Assembly: GCF_028209395.1 (NCBI RefSeq)
Contig: NZ_JAQLDQ010000011.1
Location: 1 to 62,314 of the forward strand
DNA length: 62,314 nt
From: Collinsella aerofaciens
Lineage (GTDB): Bacteria > Actinomycetota > Coriobacteriia > Coriobacteriales > Coriobacteriaceae
Reading direction: 5' to 3'
Part shown: positions 12,614-19,770 of the stretch, one piece after another
Numbering within the stretch: position 1 is the stretch's first letter
Layout of the letters: every line of letters begins with the position of its first letter
The notes under the pieces: generated by a model
Told to the model about the DNA's origin: nothing
Seen by the model: only the letters and a program-made list of their open reading frames with translations
Databases searched by the model: none
Position numbers and translations under genes: made by a program

Positions 12614-12769
12614 CACGAAAAGGGCCTATCTACTATGTTTAGACCGCAGGGGTCAACCATAGCCGGCCTTTTCGAAAATCGGCAAGCCGTTTACCTGCAG
12701 TTTTAATTTCACAAAATCCGGGATGGTCGAGGTAGCTCGGTTAAACGTAGTAGATGGCCGCATTTCGTG
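12614..12769. repeat. Long imperfect inverted repeat, 156 bp
   Basis: The outer arms (12614-12646 and 12738-12769) match over about 30 bases with a few mismatches, beginning CACGAAA and ending TTTCGTG. They share the complementary blocks TATCTACTA and TAGTAGATG. The interior contains CCGCAGG and CCTGCAG and further self-complementary pieces. No ORF with a ribosome binding site is present. Confidence 0.7.
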
Positions 12770-12822
12770 ACGGAAGGTCCGACCCAAGGCCCAAGGCGGC
12801 CAGCCTCGGATGACCATTCACG

Positions 12823-12891
12823 AAGTTGCGGTGGAATACGGACTGAATTGGCACCTTAAAGGCAAAAACACTCCGTATTCCACCGCAACTT
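12823..12891. repeat. Palindromic element, AAGTTGCGGTGGAATA family, copy 1
   Basis: Perfect 20-base arms at 12823-12842 and 12872-12891 begin AAGTTGCGGTGGAATA and end with its complement. The outer 16 bases are identical to a second element at 36162-36230, while the inner sequences differ. It lies just past the stop of the TadA-kinase gene and could act as its terminator. Confidence 0.85.
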
Positions 12892-12906
12892 ATAGAGAGA
12901 TGGGTT

Positions 12907-14688
12907 TTAGAGGCGGGCGAGGTCGTAGGATCGAGCGGCTGCCTCGCCGGCGCAAATGAGGTTGGCCGTAGCTTCCTGCGGATTAAGCGCTTGGTCGAGG
13001 GACATAGGCTTGCGGCATATCGGCAAAACCAAGTCAATACCCTGTCCATACACCGCATCCAGGTTGACGGCGCGACCGCCCACGACGGCGACCACCGGCT
13101 TGCCATATCGCTTCGCACGACGAGCCACACCCACCGGCGCCTTGCCGGCAGCGGATTGCTCATCCATATTGCCCTCGCCCGTTATGACCAGGTCGACATC
13201 GCGCACGCGCTCGTCAAATCCCACGAGATCGAGCACCGTCTCCACGCCCGAACACAGCTCCGTGCCAAGCGCCAACAGCGCGGCACCCAGGCCGCCGGCG
13301 GCACCGGCACCGGGCACGCCGAGCACCGAGCCAAACGTCCGCGCACCCTCGGGCACGCGCAGTAGCCCCTGAGCCCGTGCCTCGGCAATCGCCGCATCGA
13401 GCAGGCGACCGTAGTCGACCATCCAGCTGTCGCACCTGCTCAGCGCCTCGGCATCATCCGTCGGCAGGCCCTTCTGCCCACCGAACACCGCTAGGGCGCC
13501 TCGGCGTCCCACAAGCGGATTCTCGACATCGGAAAGCACCACGACACGCGCGCCGCTCAGCGCCCGAAGCGCTGGCGCCAAATCGATACTCACCACGTGT
13601 TCGAGACCCGCGAGACCGGGAGCGATATCGCGGCCGTGCTCATCGACAAGGCGCGCGCCCAGCGCCTGCAGCATACCGGCGCCACCGTCGTTGGTGGCGC
13701 TGCCGCCCAAGCCAATATAGATAGTCTTTGCCCCGGCACGAACCGCACGGAGCATCAGCCCACCCACGCCATAGGTTGTAGCAGCCAGCGCCGACGACTC
13801 CGTGCAAGGCGAGTACCCGATGCCCGCGGCTTCGGCCATCTCAATAACAGCCAACTCGTGCTCGACATCAACCAGCATCCGGGCAGGCACATGCTCGCCA
13901 AAGGGCCCTGCAACCTCGCAGGTCACAAGCTCGCCACCGCAGGCGGCAACGGCATCGAGCGTTCCCTCACCACCATCTGCCAGCGGCAATGTGCGCACCT
14001 CGGCATCGGGCCAAACGCGTCGTACGCCTTCGGCAACGGCCGCCTCCGCCTGCGCGCTCGAAACGCTGCCCTTAAAGGAATCAATCGCCAACAGCACACG
14101 GCGGGGCCGGCGGCACACAGGACCAAAGTTGAGCGCCTCAACGGCGATATCTTCGGCACACGCGAGCGCCTCGGCATGAGCGGCATGCGCCTCAAGATCG
14201 GCCCCGCAACCGCAGCCAGCACCATCGGTGCCACGCAGCCCACTAAAATAGCTGCTCAACACCTCACGACACTCGTCTGCCAGCGCGCCGGCGGTCACAT
14301 TAAACCGATGGTTCAGGCGCGAGTCGGCATTCAAATCGTATAGGGATCCCAACGCGCCCGCCTTGGCGTCGCTCGCGCCATACACGCAGCGCCCCACGCG
14401 CGCGTTGACCATAAGCCCCGCGCACATGCAGCAGGGCTCGAGCGTCACGTAGACCGTGCAATCGGAAAGGCGCCAGCGGCCAAGCGCCTGGGCGGCGGCG
14501 CACAGGGCCGCGAACTCTGCATGCGCCGAAGGGTTCTGGTCGAGCTCGCGTCGATTATGCGCCCTCGCGACAATCTCGCCGTCGCGCACCACTACGGCTC
14601 CGATGGGCACCTCGCCCACCGCCGCGGCGGCGCGCGCCTCGGCCAGCGCCTCGCGCATGAACTTCTCGTCGATTTCGGTGATCGTCAT
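12907..14688 (-). CDS. tRNA adenosine deaminase fused to glycerate kinase
   Basis: This is a 593-residue two-enzyme protein. Residues 1-150 form a TadA-type zinc deaminase with ligands H56, C86 and C89 (HAE and PCCMC) and proton-shuttling E58. TadA converts A34 to inosine in tRNA-Arg(ACG). Residues about 152-192 are an Ala/Cys-rich linker. Residues 194-593 form a GlxK/GarK-family glycerate kinase (AIDSFKGS, GGEGT, GSATNDGG and ITGEGNMDEQ motifs), which phosphorylates glycerate in the cytoplasm. I chose the ATG at 14688, preceded by GGGAAGG, because earlier in-frame starts run toward the divergent tRNA gene. A frameshift artefact is unlikely since one long frame covers both domains. The two activities have no obvious metabolic link. 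The kinase half is full length. Confidence 0.9.
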   Translation of the reverse strand: MTITEIDEKFMREALAEARAAAAVGEVPIGAVVVRDGEIVARAHNRRELDQNPSAHAEFAALCAAAQALGRWRLSDCTVYVTLEPCCMCAGLMVNARVGRCVYGASDAKAGALGSLYDLNADSRLNHRFNVTAGALADECREVLSSYFSGLRGTDGAGCGCGADLEAHAAHAEALACAEDIAVEALNFGPVCRRPRRVLLAIDSFKGSVSSAQAEAAVAEGVRRVWPDAEVRTLPLADGGEGTLDAVAACGGELVTCEVAGPFGEHVPARMLVDVEHELAVIEMAEAAGIGYSPCTESSALAATTYGVGGLMLRAVRAGAKTIYIGLGGSATNDGGAGMLQALGARLVDEHGRDIAPGLAGLEHVVSIDLAPALRALSGARVVVLSDVENPLVGRRGALAVFGGQKGLPTDDAEALSRCDSWMVDYGRLLDAAIAEARAQGLLRVPEGARTFGSVLGVPGAGAAGGLGAALLALGTELCSGVETVLDLVGFDERVRDVDLVITGEGNMDEQSAAGKAPVGVARRAKRYGKPVVAVVGGRAVNLDAVYGQGIDLVLPICRKPMSLDQALNPQEATANLICAGEAAARSYDLARL

Positions 14689-14739
14689 CGTTCGCCTTCC
14701 CTGTTGCAAATTCAAAACGATGCTATCATTACGACTCAC

Positions 14740-14829
14740 GGAGAGATGGCAGAGCGGTTGAATGCGGCGGTCTTGAAAACCGTTGAGCGCGAGAGCGTTC
14801 CGGGGGTTCGAATCCCCCTCTCTCCGCCA
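14740..14829 (+). tRNA. tRNA-Ser (UGA)
   Basis: The acceptor arms GGAGAGA and TCTCTCC pair. The anticodon loop CTTGAAA carries TGA. A long variable arm typical of tRNA-Ser follows, then the T loop GTTCGAATC. The discriminator is G at 14826 and CCA is encoded at 14827-14829. It is divergent from the TadA-kinase gene and convergent with the TetR gene. Confidence 0.96.
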
Positions 14830-14831
14830 CT

Positions 14832-15428
14832 TTAGTGATTCACCGGTGTCATGGTCCGCTCAAACAGCGCATCGACCACGTCGGCTATCTCGGGTCGACG
14901 CTCAAGATTGTGGCCCGATTCCCACCATATCGTGAAAAGTCGAATAATACCGCCGGCGACAAACTCAGACGTCGTCTCGAGCGACACGGGAGCCAGGGCA
15001 TCCTCGGCAAGCACGTTCATCACACGCTCACGGATGGAGCGGGCAATGCGGTCGCAAATAACGTTGGTCAACATGCCCGACATACTGCTTGCCAAAATGT
15101 TATCCATGAGCTGCTCGTGCGCCAGAATCAAATCCATGGCATCGTCCAAAATCGCGTGCCGAAGCGCGTGCACGTCCTCGGCAGACACTGCACCGGCCTC
15201 ATCGGGCTGTTTTTGCGGCAAGCCCGACATGAGCTCATCGATATAAAAGGCAAAGTAATCGTTCTTGTCGCGAAAGTGCTTGTAGAACGTCGTGCGGCGA
15301 ATCATGGCGCGGTCGCACAGCATGGCAACCGTCAGGTCCTCAAAACGATGCTCCTCGAGAAGCTCGGTGAAGGCATCGAACAGGGCGCGGTAGGTTTTCT
15401 TAATGCGAAGGTCCACTGGTATCGCCAT
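14832..15428 (-). CDS. TetR/AcrR family transcriptional regulator
   Basis: A 198-residue repressor. The N-terminal helix-turn-helix spans about residues 8-50 (LTVAMLCDRAMIRRTTFYKHF); the consecutive core TTFYKHF is typical of the family. The rest is a helical ligand-binding and dimerisation domain with no recognisable ligand signature. I chose the ATG at 15428 because the family start lies a few residues before the HTH; the longer in-frame extension is low-complexity Met/Thr sequence overlapping lemA. It is divergent from lemA, with about 200 bases between them that contain a dyad. The tRNA-Ser gene ends just past its stop. Targets are unknown, but lemA and itself are the natural candidates. 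Confidence 0.85.
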   Translation of the reverse strand: MAIPVDLRIKKTYRALFDAFTELLEEHRFEDLTVAMLCDRAMIRRTTFYKHFRDKNDYFAFYIDELMSGLPQKQPDEAGAVSAEDVHALRHAILDDAMDLILAHEQLMDNILASSMSGMLTNVICDRIARSIRERVMNVLAEDALAPVSLETTSEFVAGGIIRLFTIWWESGHNLERRPEIADVVDALFERTMTPVNH

Positions 15429-15558
15429 CCTCAGGGCAAAGACAACACTCGTCAATCTGTCGCATATCTTACACCTGTACCTCGCGCGCTTTGCCCCGGT
15501 GCCAACCCCGCCGAAAACACAACGCTTACCGGAAAGTTCGGCACGGCAAAACGTTGCG

Positions 15559-15580
15559 GGTATACTAGTAGCGTTATACC
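15559..15580. promoter_or_regulatory. Dyad over lemA -10 region
   Basis: GGTATA (15559-15564) and TATACC (15575-15580) form an inverted repeat. The left arm includes TATACT (15561-15566), a good -10 hexamer for lemA, with a weak TTCGGC upstream. A dyad overlapping the promoter between divergent tetR and lemA is a plausible repressor site, though unproven. Confidence 0.45.
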
Positions 15581-15627
15581 AACGGCAGCTGGCGCATGCC
15601 GCCGCGGCCATTCGAAACGGAGACATC

Positions 15628-16179
15628 ATGATTACCGTCATCATCGGCATCGTTGTTGTCATTGTGATTGTCTGCGCCATCGCCGGCATCTACAACAACA
15701 TGGTCACCAAGCGTAACCGCATCGATAACGCCTGGCAGAACATCGATACGCAGCTGCAGCGCCGCAACGACCTGATCCCCAACCTGGTCGAGACCGTCAA
15801 GGGCTACGCCAAGCACGAGCAGGAGACGCTCTCCGCCGTGATCAGCGCGCGTAACACCGCCGTCAAGGCCACCACGCCCGAGGCCAAGATGGAAGCCGAC
15901 AACGTGCTGACCGGTGCGCTGCGCCAGCTCTTCGCCGTAGCCGAGGCCTATCCCGATCTTAAGGCAAACACCAACTTTACGCAGCTCCAGGCATCGCTCG
16001 AGGATACCGAGAACAAGATTAGCTATGCACGCCAGAGCTACAACGATTGCGTGCTCAGCTACAACAACGCCATTCAGACGTTCCCGGCTGTCATCTTTGC
16101 CGGCATCTTCCAGTTTAAGGAGCGCCAGGGCTTCGAGGCCGCCGAAGCAGCCCGCCAGGCCCCGACCGTCAAGTTCTAG
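15628..16179 (+). CDS. lemA: LemA family membrane protein
   Basis: A 183-residue protein with one N-terminal transmembrane helix (residues about 2-22) and a long helical cytoplasmic or surface domain. The motifs NAWQNIDTQLQRRNDLIPNL and the later FQFKERQGFEA are hallmarks of LemA. The family has a four-helix bundle, and its biochemical role is poorly understood. The ATG at 15628 is preceded by CGGAG. The gene is alone between the divergent tetR and a strong terminator. In many genomes LemA is paired with a TPM-domain or M48 protease gene. No such partner is seen here. Confidence 0.93.
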   Translation: MITVIIGIVVVIVIVCAIAGIYNNMVTKRNRIDNAWQNIDTQLQRRNDLIPNLVETVKGYAKHEQETLSAVISARNTAVKATTPEAKMEADNVLTGALRQLFAVAEAYPDLKANTNFTQLQASLEDTENKISYARQSYNDCVLSYNNAIQTFPAVIFAGIFQFKERQGFEAAEAARQAPTVKF

Positions 16180-16215
16180 TAGTTTGACAGCGCATCCTTA
16201 ATCGGCCAAATGCAT

Positions 16216-16254
16216 AAACCGCCCCGTCGAATGCATACTTCGACGGGGCGGTTT
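16216..16254 (+). terminator. Intrinsic terminator of lemA
   Basis: Perfect 16-base arms AAACCGCCCCGTCGAA (16216-16231) and its complement (16239-16254) are followed by CCTTTTTC. Confidence 0.9.
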
Positions 16255-16259
16255 CCTTT

Positions 16260-16597
16260 TTCGCGAAGGTCCCCCTCTAAGCGTCGTGCATTTTTAGGAG
16301 TATTCAACATAACCAAGAGCTTCGGGCGCCACGGCAAATGCCAAAGACCGCGAATATCCCTGCAAACCAAACGCTGTCAGCCCATAACCCCGCCCATCAT
16401 TCGTAGAAAACATCGAGAAATCCCGATTTTTTGCCCGAGGCCGGTATGCAGGGGCCTTCGATTGCAGAATACTCGCAAAAATGCACGTCGCCACCGCCCC
16501 CACATGGCGCGAAGCAAAGCAAAAGCGCAGCCTAAAAGGCCGCGCACCATCTTTATTCAGATTAATCATTGCCCGTTGTGACATCGCCGAACCCGCA
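16260..16597. other. Gene-free interval between lemA terminator and a palindrome
   Basis: About 340 bases without a supported gene. On the minus strand a frame of about 90 codons ends ...GYVEYS at 16294, but it has no ribosome binding site and an odd composition rich in Phe, Arg and Ala. It may be a decayed gene end or part of a dispersed repeat. I cannot tell which from one window. Confidence 0.35.
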
Positions 16598-16722
16598 GGG
16601 CAGAGAACAAGTTCCCTCCCGGCGCACTCCGCAGGACGCAAGAAGCCCTCGCCGCACGAAGTGCGCAGCGAGGGCTTCTTGCATGTCCGAGGACGCGCCG
16701 GGAGGGAACTTGTTCTCTGCCC
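16598..16722. repeat. Long nested palindrome with perfect 28-base arms
   Basis: The outer arms 16598-16625 and 16695-16722 are perfect complements (begin GGGCAGAGAACAAG). Inside, GCAAGAAGCCCTCGC (16638-16652) pairs with 16668-16682, and inside that GCAC-GAA-GTGC forms the tip. The whole element could form a three-tier cruciform. It lies 16 bases after the ilvE stop, so the inner stem may terminate ilvE. Confidence 0.9.
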
Positions 16723-16738
16723 GGATAGGTAAGACAAA

Positions 16739-17791
16739 TTACGCGACGGTGTAAACCCAGTTGTGCTTATCCTCGACAGCACCGGACTGGATACCAGTCA
16801 GGGTCTCGCGGAGCTTCTTCATCACAGGACCGATCTCGGTGTAGCCAGCCGGGAAGGTCACGGTCTCGTCGGCGCCGTAAACCTTGTTGTCGATCTCGCC
16901 AACCGGGGAGATAACGGCAGCGGTGCCGCACAGGCCGCACTCGACAAAGGTACCGGCCTTGACCTCGGCCCACTCGACGGGACGCTGGTCAACGGTCATG
17001 CCCAGGTCCTGAGCAACCTGAACGAGCGAACGGCGGGTGATGGAAGGCAGAATGGAGTCGGTGTGGGACTGCGGAACGACGAGGGTGCCGTCCTCCTTCA
17101 CGAACAGGACGTTAGCGCCACCGGTCTCCTCGACATAGGTGCGGGACTCGGAATCGAGATACAGGTTCTCGGCATAGCCCTCGCGGTGAGCCTCCATCGT
17201 GGGCTTGAGGGACATGGCGTAGTTCAGGCCGGCCTTGATGTTGCCGGTGCCATGCGGTGCTGCACGGTCATACTCGGAAACGCGCAGCTTGACGGGCTTG
17301 AGGCCACCCTTAAAGTACGGACCGACCGGGGTCACGAGAATGCGGAACGTGTACTCAGGAGCGGGAGCCACGCCGATCACGTCACCGGAGCCGATCATAA
17401 ACGGACGCACGTACAGGGTCGCGCCGGAACCGAAGGGCGGAACCCAGGCGGCGTTGGCAGAAACGACCTGCTTGACGGCCTCAACGAACTTGTCCTTGGG
17501 AAACGGGGGCATCTCGAGGCGCTGGGCAGAGTTATACATACGCTCAGCGTTCATGTCGGGACGGAAGCAGACGATGCTGCCGTCCTCGGCGGTGTAGGCC
17601 TTCAGGCCCTCAAAGACCTCCTGGCAGTAATGGAAGATACCGCCGCACTCGGAGACATGCAGGGTGTGGTCGGTGGTCAGGCCGCCCTCGTCCCACTCGC
17701 CATCCTTCCAATGAGCCTCGTAGCTGTAATCGGTCTTCATGTAGCCAAAGCCGAGGCTACCCCAATCGATATCCTTCTTCTCGACAGTCAT
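16739..17791 (-). CDS. ilvE: Branched-chain amino acid aminotransferase
   Basis: A 350-residue fold-type IV PLP aminotransferase. It interconverts Val, Leu and Ile with their 2-oxo acids using 2-oxoglutarate. The PLP lysine is K186 in GTGNIKAGLNY, and the family motif YVEETGGANVLFV follows. Length fits the BCAT II class. The ATG at 17791 has AAGGAG six bases upstream, while the longer in-frame extension upstream is Arg-rich leader sequence. The leader is about 150 bases. A TACAAT box on the minus strand near 17945 is a possible -10. I looked for a T-box (AGGGTGG...) and saw none. The gene stands alone, and the other branched-chain biosynthesis genes are not in this window. Confidence 0.95.
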   Translation of the reverse strand: MTVEKKDIDWGSLGFGYMKTDYSYEAHWKDGEWDEGGLTTDHTLHVSECGGIFHYCQEVFEGLKAYTAEDGSIVCFRPDMNAERMYNSAQRLEMPPFPKDKFVEAVKQVVSANAAWVPPFGSGATLYVRPFMIGSGDVIGVAPAPEYTFRILVTPVGPYFKGGLKPVKLRVSEYDRAAPHGTGNIKAGLNYAMSLKPTMEAHREGYAENLYLDSESRTYVEETGGANVLFVKEDGTLVVPQSHTDSILPSITRRSLVQVAQDLGMTVDQRPVEWAEVKAGTFVECGLCGTAAVISPVGEIDNKVYGADETVTFPAGYTEIGPVMKKLRETLTGIQSGAVEDKHNWVYTVA

Positions 17792-18020
17792 ATGTCGCTC
17801 CTTACATACACAGTTGCATACTCGCGAACCCGCACGCAAGGACCGAGGCCGACCGCGTCGCAACGTCGCACGCCCGGAGCGTAGAGCCGGACGGGACACG
17901 CAAACGGCATCAAAGCCGATGGCACGTCGATTCGCATGCACGAGATTGTACTCCGCACGCGCGTCGGATAAAACGTTTTTCTTTAACTAACTAAAGTATT
18001 TTCATTTGACCGAAGCTAAA

Positions 18021-18052
18021 GAGGCCCGCCACCGTAAGCGGTGACGGGCCTC
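18021..18052 (-). terminator. Intrinsic terminator of the DedA gene
   Basis: Arms 18021-18034 (GAGGCCCGCCACCG) and 18039-18052 pair with one G-T mismatch around TAAG. TCTTTAG follows on the minus strand. Confidence 0.8.
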
Positions 18053-18089
18053 AACTGTACGGTCTGCGCGCTGGCTCGAGCTAGGCGTT

Positions 18090-18728
18090 CTATTTGCCCA
18101 GCTTGGCCTTAACCAGACCGACCACGGTCGGGATGATCGACACGGCAACGATGCCGATAATCAGCAGCTCAAAGTGCTCCTGCACAAAGGGAATGCCGCC
18201 AAAGAAGTAGCCCAGCAGCGTAAAGACCGTCGACCAGGTAATGCCACCCAGCACGTTAAAGACGACAAAGTTGCGCCAGTGCATGCCGCCCATGCCAGCG
18301 ATAAAGGGCACAAAGGTGCGGATAAACGGGAAGAAGCGACCCAGGAAGATGGCCAGGTGACCCCACTTGTCCAAGAAGTCCTCGGACTTTTTGATGCGCT
18401 CGGGCGTCATGGCCTTGACCTTGCCCGAAGCGATGATCTTGCGGCCAAAGAAGTGACCGATCATAAAGTTGCACTGATCGCCCAAAATGGCAGCGGCCCA
18501 TGCGGTGGCCAGAAGCGCCACAATGTTAAAGCCGCCATTGTGGGCAAAGAAACCCGAGGCGAACAGCAGCGAATCACCGGGAAGGAACGGGAAGAACACC
18601 ACGCCCGTCTCGATAAAGATGATCAGGAACACGCAGCCGTAGGCCATAAGCGGGCCGGCGGCGATCCAGCTGGCGATCGCGGTGCGCGGGTCCTTAAGCA
18701 GCTCGGCAATAAAATTGATGAAACCCAT
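18090..18728 (-). CDS. DedA/SNARE-associated family membrane protein
   Basis: A 212-residue integral membrane protein with four to five hydrophobic segments. Typical DedA motifs are ETGVVFFPFLPGDSLLF near residue 40 and FLGRFFPFIRTFVPFIAGM around residue 135. The family includes undecaprenyl-phosphate and phospholipid flippases and supports proton-motive-force homeostasis. The conserved acidic residue (E in IFIETG) and the paired arginines (GRFFPFIR) are present, so it should be functional. The ATG at 18728 has GAGAGG nine bases upstream. A TATACT -10 (minus strand, 18775-18780) lies upstream. It is divergent from cysE. Substrate is not predictable from sequence. Confidence 0.93.
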   Translation of the reverse strand: MGFINFIAELLKDPRTAIASWIAAGPLMAYGCVFLIIFIETGVVFFPFLPGDSLLFASGFFAHNGGFNIVALLATAWAAAILGDQCNFMIGHFFGRKIIASGKVKAMTPERIKKSEDFLDKWGHLAIFLGRFFPFIRTFVPFIAGMGGMHWRNFVVFNVLGGITWSTVFTLLGYFFGGIPFVQEHFELLIIGIVAVSIIPTVVGLVKAKLGK

Positions 18729-18951
18729 GAAGTAAAACCTCTCAGTTGTGGGCGCGGATACGTCCAAGTTGACCAGTATACGGTTGCGGTGCCCCCTCGT
18801 GCGCAACCCCACAAAAGCATGACTCCATTACCAGCAAGTTTGCATAACTGACACCTGTCGCGCAATGCCGCCAAGATTGTCCTTCCTAATCCCTAGCGAA
18901 TCGCTATACTTTATTGAATCGCATTGCCATGGCGCTAAGGGAGGGCGGCCG

Positions 18952-19656
18952 GTGAGCTTTATCAATACCATTCGCGAGGACATCAAGACCGTCCAAGCGC
19001 AGGACCCCGCCGCGCAAAACGGTCTGGTCATCTTCCTTTCCTATCCTGGCCTGCACGCCAAGTGGAACCACGTGCCCGAGCACTGGCTGTGGGAGCATGG
19101 ACATCGCTCGCTCGCCCGCGTGCTCTCGCAAATCACCCGTCATATCACCGGCGTCGAGATTCATCCCGCCGCACAGATCGGCAAGCACTTCTTTATCGAC
19201 CACGCCATGGGCGTCGTCATCGGCGAGACCACCATTGTGGGCGACAACTGCGTGCTCTATCAGGGCGTCACGCTCGGCGGTACCGGCAACGAGACCGGCA
19301 AACGCCACCCCACCCTGGGCAACAACGTCACCGTGGGCACGGGTGCCAAGGTGCTCGGCAACATCCGCATCGGCAACAACGTCAAAATCGGCGGCAACTC
19401 GGTCGTCGTTAAGGACGTCCCCGACAACTGCACCGTCGTGGGCGTGCCGGGACGTATCATCAAGCGCAACGGTTGCCGTGTGTTCGAGGAGAGTTTCGAC
19501 GCCAAGCAGCATCGCGAGTACATGCCCGATGACGCCGCCGAGCAGTCCGCCCTCAACCGCCAGGGCATCACCGAGAATGCCCGCCGCGTCAAGGAACTCG
19601 AGCGAGAGGTGGCCGAGCTCAAGGCCCTCGTCGCCAAGCTCGTGGACGAACGTTAG
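18952..19656 (+). CDS. cysE: Serine O-acetyltransferase
   Basis: A 234-residue enzyme that acetylates serine with acetyl-CoA, the first step of cysteine synthesis. It has the left-handed beta-helix of hexapeptide repeats with the signature [18 protein letters not shown] and QGVTLGGTG; the active-site His and Asp lie in IDHAMG. A coiled-coil-like tail (about residues 205-234, [17 protein letters not shown]) is longer than in the minimal short form. I chose GTG at 18952 because GGGAGG is seven bases upstream; the longer ATG frame has no ribosome site. A TATACT at 18905-18910 may be the -10. No cysK lies adjacent. Cysteine feedback sites are not judged. Confidence 0.94.
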   Translation: MSFINTIREDIKTVQAQDPAAQNGLVIFLSYPGLHAKWNHVPEHWLWEHGHRSLARVLSQITRHITGVEIHPAAQIGKHFFIDHAMGVVIGETTIVGDNCVLYQGVTLGGTGNETGKRHPTLGNNVTVGTGAKVLGNIRIGNNVKIGGNSVVVKDVPDNCTVVGVPGRIIKRNGCRVFEESFDAKQHREYMPDDAAEQSALNRQGITENARRVKELEREVAELKALVAKLVDER

Positions 19657-19693
19657 GAACGCAAGCGGCACAAAACGACATCGGCACCGACGC

Positions 19694-19738
19694 AAAAGGC
19701 GCGCCAGGGAATCAATCCCCGGCGCGCCATTCCTTTTG
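19694..19738 (+). terminator. Intrinsic terminator of cysE
   Basis: GGCGCGCC (19698-19705) pairs with GGCGCGCC (19721-19728), with inner GGGA/TCCC pairing. CCTTTTG follows. Confidence 0.8.
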
Positions 19739-19770
19739 ATGTGACATGCGGGACTGTCCCTTTGTCACAT
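19739..19770. repeat. Small hairpin with TGTCCCTTT core
   Basis: The arms ATGTGACA and TGTCACAT (19763-19770) flank a segment ending CTGTCCCTT. The core is shared with hairpins at 25309, 31541, 31596 and 40644, while the arms differ. Confidence 0.7.

Noticed and set aside
16294..16782. Minus-strand 162-codon ORF beside ilvE
   Set aside because: It spans the large palindrome, has no ribosome site and shows no known domain; only its end (about 90 codons) might be a gene relic.
17792..18000. T-box or other riboswitch before ilvE
   Set aside because: The leader is long enough, but no T-box consensus (AGGGTGG...) or terminator/antiterminator pair was found.
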